Position numbers and translations under genes: made by a program
The notes under the pieces: generated by a model
What the model was told of the DNA's origin: nothing
Databases searched by the model: none
The model's input: only the letters and a program-made list of their open reading frames with translations
Part shown: in pieces, positions 32,074 through 38,335 of the stretch
Position numbering within the stretch: position 1 is the stretch's first letter
Layout: each line of letters opens with the position of its first letter
NCBI GenBank assembly: GCA_048421225.1
Contig: DBFNRV010000092.1
Span: 1-38,335 of the forward strand
Direction: 5' to 3'
Source: UMGS946 sp048421225
GTDB taxonomy: Bacteria > Bacillota > Clostridia > Christensenellales > CAG-138
Length of the DNA stretch: 38,335 nt

Positions 32074-33270
32074 ATGGAGGGCGCTTATAAAGAAATCGTC
32101 TGTGACACGGACGCCGCGGTAATATTGGCGGCCGGCGCTTCCACACGCATGGGTGGTGATAAGACCACCATGACCATGACGATTGCGGGGGAAACGCCGG
32201 TTTCACTGTGCGTAAAAGCGTTTTTACTATGCGGTTTTAAGCGCGTCATAATCACTGCTGGCTGCGAAAACTTGGAATATCTGCAATCAATAAGAGGCAG
32301 CGGCAATATAAATGTAGTATTGGGAGGCGATACCAGGCAAAGATCGGTGCTCAACGCGCTAAGGAAGCTTCCTGAAGATACCCGTATAGTGGCGATTCAC
32401 GATGCGGCCAGATGCCTTGTAACCCCCGCATTGATTATAAGCACGGTTGAATCCGCCAGCCGCCATGGAAGCGGGATAGCGGCTATCGGGTGCAGGGATA
32501 CTGTACGTGACACACATACAGGCAAAGTTATTGAAAGGGGAAGCCTGATTTTGGCTCAGACGCCGCAGACATTCTCCTACCCTGAGATACTCGGCGCATA
32601 TGAGCGCGCCGAAGCACAGGAATTTGAAGCCACCGACGATTGCTCCGTTTATGAACTTGCGGGCAATAGGGCTAGATTTGTGGAAGGGAATGTAATCAAT
32701 CAAAAGCTAACATATCATAGCGATCTGCCATTTTTCGAGGCGGCCGCGGCCTACCGTGAAACGGCTTTCCTTAGAGTAGGATACGGGGAAGATACACATC
32801 GGCTTGCCGGAGGACGCAGGCTTGTGATAGGCGGCGTCGACATACCCTTCATAGTCGGCCTGCTTGGGCATTCCGATGCGGACGTGTTGGCGCATTCGGT
32901 GATTGACGCGCTGTTAGGCGCCTGCGCGCAGGGCGATATAGGAAAAAGCTTTCCGGATACCGATGAAGAGTACAGGAATATAAGCTCTATTGAGCTTTTA
33001 AGGCGAACCGGCAAAAAGTTAGAGGCCATTGGCGCTAAAATTAATAATCTCGACGCAACGGTAATTGCCCAAGAGCCAAGGCTTATGCCATATATTGAAC
33101 GCATGAGGAAAAATTTATCGTCCGCGTTAGAGCTGAATACGGATGCGGTAAGCGTTAAGGCCACAACGCCCGAGCGCACGGGACCCGAGGGGCGGATGGA
33201 ATGCATAAGCTCCAGATGCGTGGCATGCATAACGATGCCGGTTAAATGGCCTGGCGTACGTAATTGCTGA
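32074..33270 (+). CDS. ispDF: Bifunctional IspD/IspF of the MEP isoprenoid pathway
   Basis: 398 aa fusion. Residues about 1-225 are IspD (CDP-ME synthase): AVILAAGASTRMGGDK, HDAARCLVTPALI, ATDDCSVYE. Residues about 229-390 are IspF (MECDP synthase): RVGYGEDTHRLAGGRRLVIGGVDIP with the zinc-binding Asp/His, GLLGHSDADVLAHSVIDALLGA, GDIGKSFPDTD, and VSVKATTPERTGPEG. IspF's C-terminus departs from the common GFTGRGEGIAA ending. The fused arrangement is known in other bacteria and pairs the second and fourth-fifth steps of the pathway. Isoprenoids made here feed undecaprenyl phosphate and, if present, quinones. Confidence 0.95.
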   Translation: MEGAYKEIVCDTDAAVILAAGASTRMGGDKTTMTMTIAGETPVSLCVKAFLLCGFKRVIITAGCENLEYLQSIRGSGNINVVLGGDTRQRSVLNALRKLPEDTRIVAIHDAARCLVTPALIISTVESASRHGSGIAAIGCRDTVRDTHTGKVIERGSLILAQTPQTFSYPEILGAYERAEAQEFEATDDCSVYELAGNRARFVEGNVINQKLTYHSDLPFFEAAAAYRETAFLRVGYGEDTHRLAGGRRLVIGGVDIPFIVGLLGHSDADVLAHSVIDALLGACAQGDIGKSFPDTDEEYRNISSIELLRRTGKKLEAIGAKINNLDATVIAQEPRLMPYIERMRKNLSSALELNTDAVSVKATTPERTGPEGRMECISSRCVACITMPVKWPGVRNC

Positions 33271-33315
33271 TGAATGAATATTCACCAATGGCGGATAATA
33301 GTATTCTATTTCTAC

Positions 33316-33344
33316 TTGAACACCATTCCACATTATGTTATACT
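33316..33344 (+). promoter_or_regulatory. Promoter of the DUF4190 gene
   Basis: TTGAAC (33316-33321) and TATACT (33339-33344) with a 17-bp spacer, about 44 bases before the ATG at 33388. Confidence 0.72.
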
Positions 33345-33387
33345 TTTAAGGGGAGTTTTAATAATAAAAAATATTAGGAGGCCTTTG

Positions 33388-33723
33388 ATGGAAAATAATG
33401 AAAACAACTATACGGGCGACCCAGTGAGCAATAATTCGGGCTCGACCAGTACAAAAGCGGTTTTATCCTTGGTATTTGCAATAATTGCGTTTGTAATGTC
33501 ATTTGTTTCGTCGCTTTTCTATCCGGCAATTATCGGAATAGTACTTGGAATCGTAGCTATAATACTTGCCGTAAGCGAACGCAAGGAAAACCCGGGCAAT
33601 GGGCTTGCCACAGCGGGTCTGGTTGTAGGTATTATATCCCTGGTGCTCAATGCGATATGCCTTATCGCGTGCGGGGCGATTGTAGGCATGGCGGCATGCA
33701 CGGTATTGCCGTTTGTAAGCTGA
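33388..33723 (+). CDS. DUF4190-type small membrane protein
   Basis: 111 aa. A hydrophilic Asn/Ser-rich N-terminus (about 1-22) precedes two long hydrophobic helices with a KENPGNGLATAGLVVGIISLVL motif between and within them, the pattern of DUF4190. Function unknown; location is the cytoplasmic membrane. The start at 33388 has AGGAGG seven to eight bases before it; the frame stays open upstream but without another ribosome binding site. It has its own promoter. Confidence 0.85.
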   Translation: MENNENNYTGDPVSNNSGSTSTKAVLSLVFAIIAFVMSFVSSLFYPAIIGIVLGIVAIILAVSERKENPGNGLATAGLVVGIISLVLNAICLIACGAIVGMAACTVLPFVS

Positions 33724-33805
33724 AAAATAATACTTATAAATACAGTGAAGCATGCAGGCGCCGCCAAGGTTGTCTGCATATATAATTTAAGGATCAGGTG
33801 AAATT

Positions 33806-34594
33806 ATGCATCCATTTATAGAATTTTGGGGAATTACCATTCCAACATACGGCATTTGCTGCGTAATCGGCCTAGCCCTGGCTATGCTACTGCTGTTATA
33901 TACGCATAAAAAGAGGGGGCTATCCCGTCAGGACGCTTACTATTGCGCGATATTTGCCATAATAGGCGGTTTTATTGGGGCTAAGCTCATGTTCCTTATC
34001 GTGGAGCTTCCCACAATTATAGAAAACCCGTCGTTTTTGAAGTCGGCAATTTTGGGAGGCTTTGTCTTCTACGGCGGATTGATAGGGGGCGTTGCGGGCG
34101 GAGCGATCTACTGCAGAAAGTATAAGCTCAATATGCTTGAGGTTACGGACGCCTATGCGGCTCCGCTTACGCTTGCTCAGGCAATAGGCAGGATTGGCTG
34201 TTTTTTTGCCGGATGCTGTTATGGAATGGAAAGCGATTCGCCGCTTGCCGTAACATTCCCTGGAAATGGGCTAACGCCGGGAAATGTATCATTGCTTCCG
34301 ACGCAGCTCTTTGAGTCGGCGTTTTTACTTATACTAACAGCAGTTTTGCTTCTGATATTGAAAAAGAGCAAAAAGCCGGGTATTGTTACCGCATGGTATT
34401 TTATCCTTTATTCCGCATGGCGCTTTTTCATCGAATTCTACAGAAACGATCCAAGGGGAAGCGTTGGGACCCTTTCAACTTCCCAGTTTATAAGCTTGAT
34501 CCTGTTCCCAATAGGGGTAGCCATGCTGATATGGATCTGCTTAAAAAAGAAGGGTAAGCCAGAATCTAACCAGGATAAGACGACAAAAGATTAA
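33806..34594 (+). CDS. lgt: Prolipoprotein diacylglyceryl transferase
   Basis: 262 aa, seven membrane helices. Hallmarks: WGITIPTYGICCVIGLALA, GGFIGAKLMFLI, GGFVFYGGLIGG, and the signature GRIGCFFAGCCYG (about 128-140) with the essential Arg. WRFFIEFYRNDPRG is also typical. It transfers diacylglycerol from phosphatidylglycerol to the lipobox Cys of exported lipoproteins; the window encodes at least six candidate substrates. A terminator follows. Confidence 0.97.
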   Translation: MHPFIEFWGITIPTYGICCVIGLALAMLLLLYTHKKRGLSRQDAYYCAIFAIIGGFIGAKLMFLIVELPTIIENPSFLKSAILGGFVFYGGLIGGVAGGAIYCRKYKLNMLEVTDAYAAPLTLAQAIGRIGCFFAGCCYGMESDSPLAVTFPGNGLTPGNVSLLPTQLFESAFLLILTAVLLLILKKSKKPGIVTAWYFILYSAWRFFIEFYRNDPRGSVGTLSTSQFISLILFPIGVAMLIWICLKKKGKPESNQDKTTKD

Positions 34595-34617
34595 ATAAGG
34601 ATCCGTTTATATATCAA

Positions 34618-34653
34618 GGCGCCGCTGTTGAAGCGGCGCTTATCGGTTTTTCG
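34618..34653 (+). terminator. Rho-independent terminator of lgt
   Basis: GCGCCGCT (34619-34626) and AGCGGCGC (34632-34639), perfect 8-bp stem with 5-base loop, followed by TTATCGGTTTTT. Confidence 0.85.
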
Positions 34654-34679
34654 TAAATATATAAATAGGCGAGAGATAT

Positions 34680-35213
34680 ATGAAAAAAACAATTACTGCA
34701 GTTATGCTGGTCTGCCTAATTGCGTCCGGATGCGCAAGGAATACGGTTCAAAGCTATCGCATTTTTTACGGAGGGAAAATCGGTCAAATTGAAACGGCAA
34801 AGCAATTCGCATTGGATTTTTCAGGCGAAAAGAGGGATAAAGTCAGCTTTGAGTTAGAAGAATATGATGCGCTCAAGCGGGTATATAAGCTCAAATTTGG
34901 GAATTGGGCGCGCAGTTACAGATGTGAAATTGATTCTGAAACCGGGTTGATCCTTCAATATGAATTTGATGGGGAGCCCAATTTTAACCGTTACTCAGGA
35001 GGCATTCTGGGTCAAAGCGAGGCTATGGAAATAATAATGAAAATAGATGATAGCGTCGATGAGAGCGATATTTCTATGCATGTTGACAAACAAAATGACG
35101 ACGGGCTTACTGTATATGAGGGAGAAGCATATGGCGGCATGTACAAATATTATTTTGAAATTGAGGCCGTAAGCGGAGCGATAGTTCAATGGGAAACGAG
35201 CAAGATCGGATGA
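34680..35213 (+). CDS. PepSY-like lipoprotein
   Basis: 177 aa. Signal peptide with lipobox IASGC (Cys18). The rest looks like two tandem PepSY-type repeats: the first ends RSYRCEIDSETGLILQYEFDGE, the second ends YKYYFEIEAVSGAIVQWETSK. PepSY domains are extracytoplasmic and are thought to modulate proteases or bind ligands. It lacks a strong ribosome binding site (GGCGAG). It is separated from lgt by a terminator and from gapA by a convergent terminator. Confidence 0.75.
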   Translation: MKKTITAVMLVCLIASGCARNTVQSYRIFYGGKIGQIETAKQFALDFSGEKRDKVSFELEEYDALKRVYKLKFGNWARSYRCEIDSETGLILQYEFDGEPNFNRYSGGILGQSEAMEIIMKIDDSVDESDISMHVDKQNDDGLTVYEGEAYGGMYKYYFEIEAVSGAIVQWETSKIG

Positions 35214-35308
35214 TTTTAAACAAATGGGCATTTAATGCGGATAACATATTTTACAACACTCTTATCAATAGCTGAACTTAAAGTTACTGCCAAATTATCA
35301 TTGATATA

Positions 35309-35356
35309 AAAAGCGCCTCTTTTCCACCGCTATTACACGAGTGAAAAAGAGGCGCA
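35309..35356 (-). terminator. Terminator of gapA (possibly bidirectional)
   Basis: GCGCCTCTTTT (35314-35324) pairs with the AAAAGAGGCGC part of 35346-35356; CAC/GTG extends it inside. On the minus strand a TTTTTATATC tract follows; on the plus strand ATGAATATTTTT follows. About 115 bases of further sequence separate it from the gapA stop. Confidence 0.8.
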
Positions 35357-35470
35357 TGAATATTTTTCGGCTTTGAACAGCTTTCCATTTAAACGGATAC
35401 CTTGCGTACCAGGGACATTACTCTCGTTAGTTTAGCGTTCAACCCTTCAAAAAACGAAATAGAGGAATTT

Positions 35471-36505
35471 TTACTTGCCGCAGCAGCACTTGCAGCCGCC
35501 GTTCACCTTGGCCATGTGGCAAATGAGGTCAACTACCTTATTGGAATAACCCCACTCGTTGTCATACCAGGCGATTAGCTTTACAAAATTCTCATTCAGG
35601 CTGATTCCAGCGTCTGCGTCGAATATGCATGTGCGTGGGTCGGTATAGAAATCGGATGAAACTACCTTATCCTCGGTATAACCGATAATTCCCTTCCATT
35701 CGTCGCTTTCAGACGCGGCTTTCATGGCAGCTTTGATCTCATCATACGATGCGGGTTTGCTTATGCGGCAGGTAAGGTCGACAACTGATACGTCGGGCGT
35801 TGGCACACGCAGGGACATTCCCGTAAGCTTTCCGTTAAGGGCGGGTATAACCTTGCCAACCGCCTTTGCCGCGCCGGTAGAGCTGGGAATTATATTATGC
35901 GCAGCCGCCCTGCCTCCACGCCAGTCCTTTTTGGACGGGCCGTCGACTGTGAGCTGGGTGGCCGTTATTGAATGCACCGTTGTCATCAGGCCTTCAACTA
36001 TGCCAAAGTTGTCGTTTATTACCTTGGCAAGTGGAGCAAGACAGTTTGTGGTACATGAAGCGTTTGACACTATATCCATATCGCTTCTATACTCGTTTTG
36101 GTTTACACCCATTACGAACATTGGGGCATCCTTGCTGGGGGCGGAGATTACAACCTTTTTGGCGCCTGCCCGTATATGCTTTATCGCCATATCCATTGTC
36201 GTAAATTTCCCTGTCGCTTCCACCACGTACTCGGCGCCGCATTCGGCCCACGGAATTTCGGCGGGATCCATACATGCATACACATTTGATATATTGCCGT
36301 TTACGATAAGTTTGCCGTCTTCTGCTTTGACGTCTCCGTTAAAGCGGCGGTGCACAGTATCATAGGTCAGCATATAAACCATGTATTCGGGATCTATGAA
36401 CGGATCGTTTATGCCTACGATCTGTATGTCGGGATTGCTAGCGGCGGCGCGGAAAACAAGCCGTCCGATGCGCCCGAATCCGTTTATACCTACCTTGATT
36501 GCCAT
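35471..36505 (-). CDS. gapA: Glyceraldehyde-3-phosphate dehydrogenase, type I, with a Cys-rich tail
   Basis: 344 aa. NAD-binding GINGFGRIGRLVFRAA at the start, active site SNASCTTNCLAPLAKV (catalytic Cys near 152), WRGGRAAAHNIIPSSTGAAKAVG, and WYDNEWGYSNKVVDL. It oxidises glyceraldehyde-3-phosphate to 1,3-bisphosphoglycerate with NAD+. After the usual end there is a short tail GGCKCCCGK with four cysteines, unusual for this family. AGGAGG about eight bases upstream fixes the start. It is monocistronic here; pgk and tpi are not adjacent. Confidence 0.96.
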   Translation of the reverse strand: MAIKVGINGFGRIGRLVFRAAASNPDIQIVGINDPFIDPEYMVYMLTYDTVHRRFNGDVKAEDGKLIVNGNISNVYACMDPAEIPWAECGAEYVVEATGKFTTMDMAIKHIRAGAKKVVISAPSKDAPMFVMGVNQNEYRSDMDIVSNASCTTNCLAPLAKVINDNFGIVEGLMTTVHSITATQLTVDGPSKKDWRGGRAAAHNIIPSSTGAAKAVGKVIPALNGKLTGMSLRVPTPDVSVVDLTCRISKPASYDEIKAAMKAASESDEWKGIIGYTEDKVVSSDFYTDPRTCIFDADAGISLNENFVKLIAWYDNEWGYSNKVVDLICHMAKVNGGCKCCCGK

Positions 36506-36687
36506 TTGATTTTCCTCCTGATAGTTTACTGGTACTTCTCTATTATATTACATTAAAGGCTTTTTCTATGCAACGGCTTTTCTAGTATAAGTGGATATAT
36601 ATGGTTTAAAAACTGATGGTTAAAAGTATAGCATTCATGAATCAAATCAAATATTGAGCCTTCCACTTCAATAGACGAAGAATAAGT

Positions 36688-36716
36688 GTTATAATCAAAT
36701 TATTGATAATGTTTGG
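36688..36716 (+). promoter_or_regulatory. Possible promoter of the DUF4097 lipoprotein gene
   Basis: A good TATAAT near 36689-36695 with a weak TTCAAT 17 bp before it, about 30 bases upstream of the gene. The box positions are approximate. Confidence 0.45.
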
Positions 36717-36724
36717 AGGATAAT

Positions 36725-37741
36725 ATGAAACGCTATATATATGGCCTTCTGGCCTCAATAATGCTGCTGGTGGTTGTTATGTCAAACGGCTGCATTAACC
36801 TTTATCTGCCCAACGGATATGCGGGCGGATCATCAAGGGATAACCCTAGCAATTTCGTAGTAATCAAGGATGAAATAATAAATGGTGATGCATCCAAGCT
36901 GGATCTGAGATGGATAAAGGGTAAAATTACGTTTTTAAAGAGCGACAATAACGAATTAAGGATCATACAAAAGGCTGATCAAAGCTTTGCGGAGAATAAG
37001 GTTTTTGTTCATTCATTTTCCGGAGATCAGCTTGTTATTAAAGACGGAAGATATGACGGCACCAAGTTGATATCCGTTTTGGCGGTGCAGCGGACCGATA
37101 TAGAGATATACCTGCCGGAGCGGCTTTATGATGATATCAGATGCGACAGCGTTTCTTCCGATGTGATAGCCGAGGGTATGGCAACAAAGGCTATATGTAT
37201 AGACATTACAAGCGGCAATATTGATATAAAGGGAAAGCTTGGCGATGTATCCGTAGATACAACCAGCGGCAGCGCCCTGGTAGAGGGGGAATTGTCGTCA
37301 ATTTCAGCTGATAGCACTAGCGGGAATATAACGTTTAGCAGCACCGTAGCCATGACAAAGGTTGAGGCCCAAAATACATCAGGAGATATCAAAGGATCGT
37401 TTATCCATTCTGACGAGGTTAAAATTGACACAACGTCCGGCAATACAGAGCTTACAGGGGCGACAGACCGCTTTGATTATGATGCTATAAGCGGAGACCT
37501 TAACCTGTCGCTGGGCGCTGTTCCCAGCAAGCTCTCTATTAACGCAATATCCGGCAACTCGCGGATCTACCTTACTGAGAATGACGGGTTCACCGCAAGG
37601 GTAGATAAGGTGTCGGGTAACTTCAACAGTGATTTCCCGCTTACCGTAAATGGAGATACTCACGTATATGGGAATGGAGGCGCCGATTTTAGCTTTTCAA
37701 TGGTTAGCGGCAACATATCACTGTATAAAACCGGCAACTGA
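36725..37741 (+). CDS. DUF4097-type beta-helix lipoprotein
   Basis: 338 aa. Signal peptide with lipobox MSNGC (Cys23). From about residue 125 on, the sequence is a ladder of short repeats with T/S-SGN or SGD turns (DITSGNIDIKG, DTTSGSALVEG, DSTSGNITFSS, NTSGDIKGS, DTTSGNTELTG, AISGDLNLS, AISGNSRIYL, MVSGNISLY), the right-handed beta-helix typical of DUF4097 'adhesin-like' proteins. Function unknown; it is expected outside the membrane. I chose ATG 36725, preceded by GGAGGA, over an upstream in-frame TTG. The gene is followed by the tRNA promoter. Confidence 0.85.
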   Translation: MKRYIYGLLASIMLLVVVMSNGCINLYLPNGYAGGSSRDNPSNFVVIKDEIINGDASKLDLRWIKGKITFLKSDNNELRIIQKADQSFAENKVFVHSFSGDQLVIKDGRYDGTKLISVLAVQRTDIEIYLPERLYDDIRCDSVSSDVIAEGMATKAICIDITSGNIDIKGKLGDVSVDTTSGSALVEGELSSISADSTSGNITFSSTVAMTKVEAQNTSGDIKGSFIHSDEVKIDTTSGNTELTGATDRFDYDAISGDLNLSLGAVPSKLSINAISGNSRIYLTENDGFTARVDKVSGNFNSDFPLTVNGDTHVYGNGGADFSFSMVSGNISLYKTGN

Positions 37742-37770
37742 TGTTTGGCAAAGTTTTTTGCAATTAATGC

Positions 37771-37799
37771 TTGACTTGTATAACCCGCTGTGTTATTAT
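37771..37799 (+). promoter_or_regulatory. Promoter of the tRNA pair
   Basis: TTGACT (37771-37776) and TATTAT (37794-37799), 17-bp spacer, about 27 bases before tRNA-fMet. Confidence 0.8.
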
Positions 37800-37825
37800 T
37801 AACTTCGCCATCGTTTGGCGGTCGT

Positions 37826-37902
37826 CGCGGGGTGGAGCAGACCGGTAGCTCATCGGGCTCATAACCCGAAGGTCGAGGGTTCAAATCCCTCCCCCGCAAC
37901 CA
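37826..37902 (+). tRNA. Initiator tRNA-fMet (anticodon CAT)
   Basis: 77 bases including an encoded CCA. Acceptor 5' strand CGCGGGG and 3' strand CCCCGCA leave position 1 (C) unpaired with A72, the initiator hallmark. The anticodon stem has the three G-C pairs (GGG/CCC) around CTCATAA. T arm GAGGG-TTCAAAT-CCCTC. Confidence 0.97.
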
Positions 37903-37906
37903 ATAC

Positions 37907-37931
37907 GGCGGTGGGCAACAGCTCACCGCCA
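37907..37931 (+). repeat. Hairpin between the two tRNA genes
   Basis: GGCGGTG and CACCGCC form a 7-bp stem around an 11-base loop in the spacer. No T-run follows. It may guide tRNA processing. Confidence 0.5.
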
Positions 37932-37955
37932 ACTTAAAATGAATACAAAAGATGT

Positions 37956-38032
37956 GGCGGCGTAGCTCAGCTGGCTAGAGCAATCGGTTCATACCCGGTC
38001 GGTCATCCGTTCGAATCGGATCGCCGCTACCA
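37956..38032 (+). tRNA. Elongator tRNA-Met (anticodon CAT)
   Basis: 77 bases with encoded CCA. Acceptor GGCGGCG / CGCCGCT (one G-T pair), D arm GCTC...GAGC, anticodon loop TTCATAC, T arm ATCCG-TTCGAAT-CGGAT. The normal paired first base and the overall resemblance to Bacillus elongator tRNA-Met separate it from the initiator. A tRNA-Ile2 read as k2CAU is the alternative. Confidence 0.92.
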
Positions 38033-38036
38033 CGTC

Positions 38037-38064
38037 GGAGCAAAGTCCGCTTTGCTCCGTTTTT
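38037..38064 (+). terminator. Terminator of the tRNA operon, inside repeat copy 1
   Basis: GGAGCAAAG (38037-38045) and CTTTGCTCC (38050-38058), perfect 9-bp stem with a 4-base loop, followed by GTTTTTCTTT. It starts five bases after the CCA of tRNA-Met. Confidence 0.88.
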
Positions 38065-38121
38065 CTTTAAATAAAGAAAAACATACGCCCGCTCCCTTGC
38101 TCCTCCTTACCGCAAAAAGTC
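38037..38121 (+). repeat. 85-bp direct repeat, copy 1
   Basis: Same sequence as 38251-38335 with one difference (ACG versus CCG near 38094), offset exactly 214 bases. It holds the terminator hairpin above, a palindrome GTTTTTCTTTA / TAAAGAAAAAC and a pyrimidine-rich stretch ending at ACCGCAAAAAGT. Confidence 0.93.
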
Positions 38122-38191
38122 ACGCTGGCATCGGCTGCGCCCTTGTAAACGCGGGCGCGGCGCCTCAGCCGCGCTACCAACTTTTTGCGGT
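38109..38191. repeat. 12-bp inverted repeat enclosing GC-rich hairpins
   Basis: ACCGCAAAAAGT (38109-38120) and ACTTTTTGCGGT (38180-38191), perfect, 59 bases apart. The interior has further complementary pieces: GCGCCC/GGGCGC and GCGCGGC/GCCGCGC. No ORF. Confidence 0.85.
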
Positions 38192-38250
38192 TGACGCGTC
38201 TGCGGACGCGGATGGTTGAGAGAAATGTCTGCCTTGTCAATGATAAAATA

Positions 38251-38335
38251 GGAGCAAAGTCCGCTTTGCTCCGTTTTTCTTTAAATAAAGAAAAACATCC
38301 GCCCGCTCCCTTGCTCCTCCTTACCGCAAAAAGTC
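38251..38335 (+). repeat. 85-bp direct repeat, copy 2, cut by the window end
   Basis: Second copy of the element at 38037-38121. It reaches the last base, so the true repeat unit is probably longer and may include the 129-base spacer. Confidence 0.93.

Noticed and set aside
37660..37932. Minus-strand ORF of 90 aa containing WLRGRDLNPRPSGYEPDELP
   Set aside because: This is the antisense of tRNA-fMet, a well-known spurious ORF in genome annotations. It has no ribosome binding site and overlaps the DUF4097 gene.
1..38335. CRISPR arrays, insertion sequences, prophage or integrase genes
   Set aside because: I found no regularly spaced repeats, transposase or integrase-like proteins; the only notable repeats are the riboswitch pair and the 85-bp element at the end.

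Overview
The window looks like chromosomal DNA from an anaerobic, low-to-medium GC Firmicute of the Clostridia type. Evidence: consensus sigma-A promoters, strong AGGAGG ribosome binding sites, rho-independent terminators, SpoIIP (a sporulation cell-wall hydrolase), the pth-mfd-PPIase-rqcP gene order typical of Firmicutes, at least six lipobox proteins together with lgt, and a complete lysine-to-crotonyl-CoA fermentation operon. I cannot name the species. CDS coordinates were checked against reading frame; coordinates of short sites may be off by one or two bases.

Layout. 0.1-9.4 kb: a surface protein with InlB-type repeats, a small lipoprotein, an AAC(6')-like acetyltransferase, FeoB, a small unknown protein, a zinc-ribbon/Ig-like membrane protein, SpoIIP and a DUF378 membrane protein. 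9.6-14.6 kb: a tightly packed run DUF2461 - apbE - NusG-domain-II (EetA-like) - Gx/PF07456 (EetB-like) - kamB - kamC. 14.6-23.2 kb: a consensus promoter, a lysine riboswitch with a terminator, then kal-kce-kdd-kamA-kamD-kamE-crt-hbd. 25.2-23.3 kb, opposite strand: a second promoter, a second lysine riboswitch with a terminator, then an EamA-family transporter translationally coupled to a lipoprotein. 25.4-34.6 kb: housekeeping genes hpf, pth, mfd, a PrsA-like PPIase, rqcP, ispDF, a DUF4190 protein and lgt. 34.7-38.3 kb: a PepSY-like lipoprotein, gapA (with a Cys-rich tail), a DUF4097 lipoprotein, tRNA-fMet, tRNA-Met and an 85-bp direct repeat full of hairpins that runs off the window end.

How it works together. 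Lysine is converted by KamA to beta-lysine, by KamDE (B12 and PLP) to 3,5-diaminohexanoate, by Kdd to 3-keto-5-aminohexanoate, by Kce plus acetyl-CoA to acetoacetate plus 3-aminobutyryl-CoA, and by Kal to crotonyl-CoA plus ammonia. Crt and Hbd can link crotonyl-CoA to acetoacetyl-CoA. Butyryl-CoA dehydrogenase/Etf and CoA transferase are not in the window. KamB and KamC are ATPase-like proteins that travel with this pathway.

The most notable feature is a lysine-controlled island bounded by two convergent lysine riboswitches. In both, the 3' strand of aptamer stem P1 is also the 5' arm of the terminator, so lysine binding should prevent termination (ON switches). This fits induction of catabolism and brings an EamA transporter and an unknown lipoprotein into the same lysine response.
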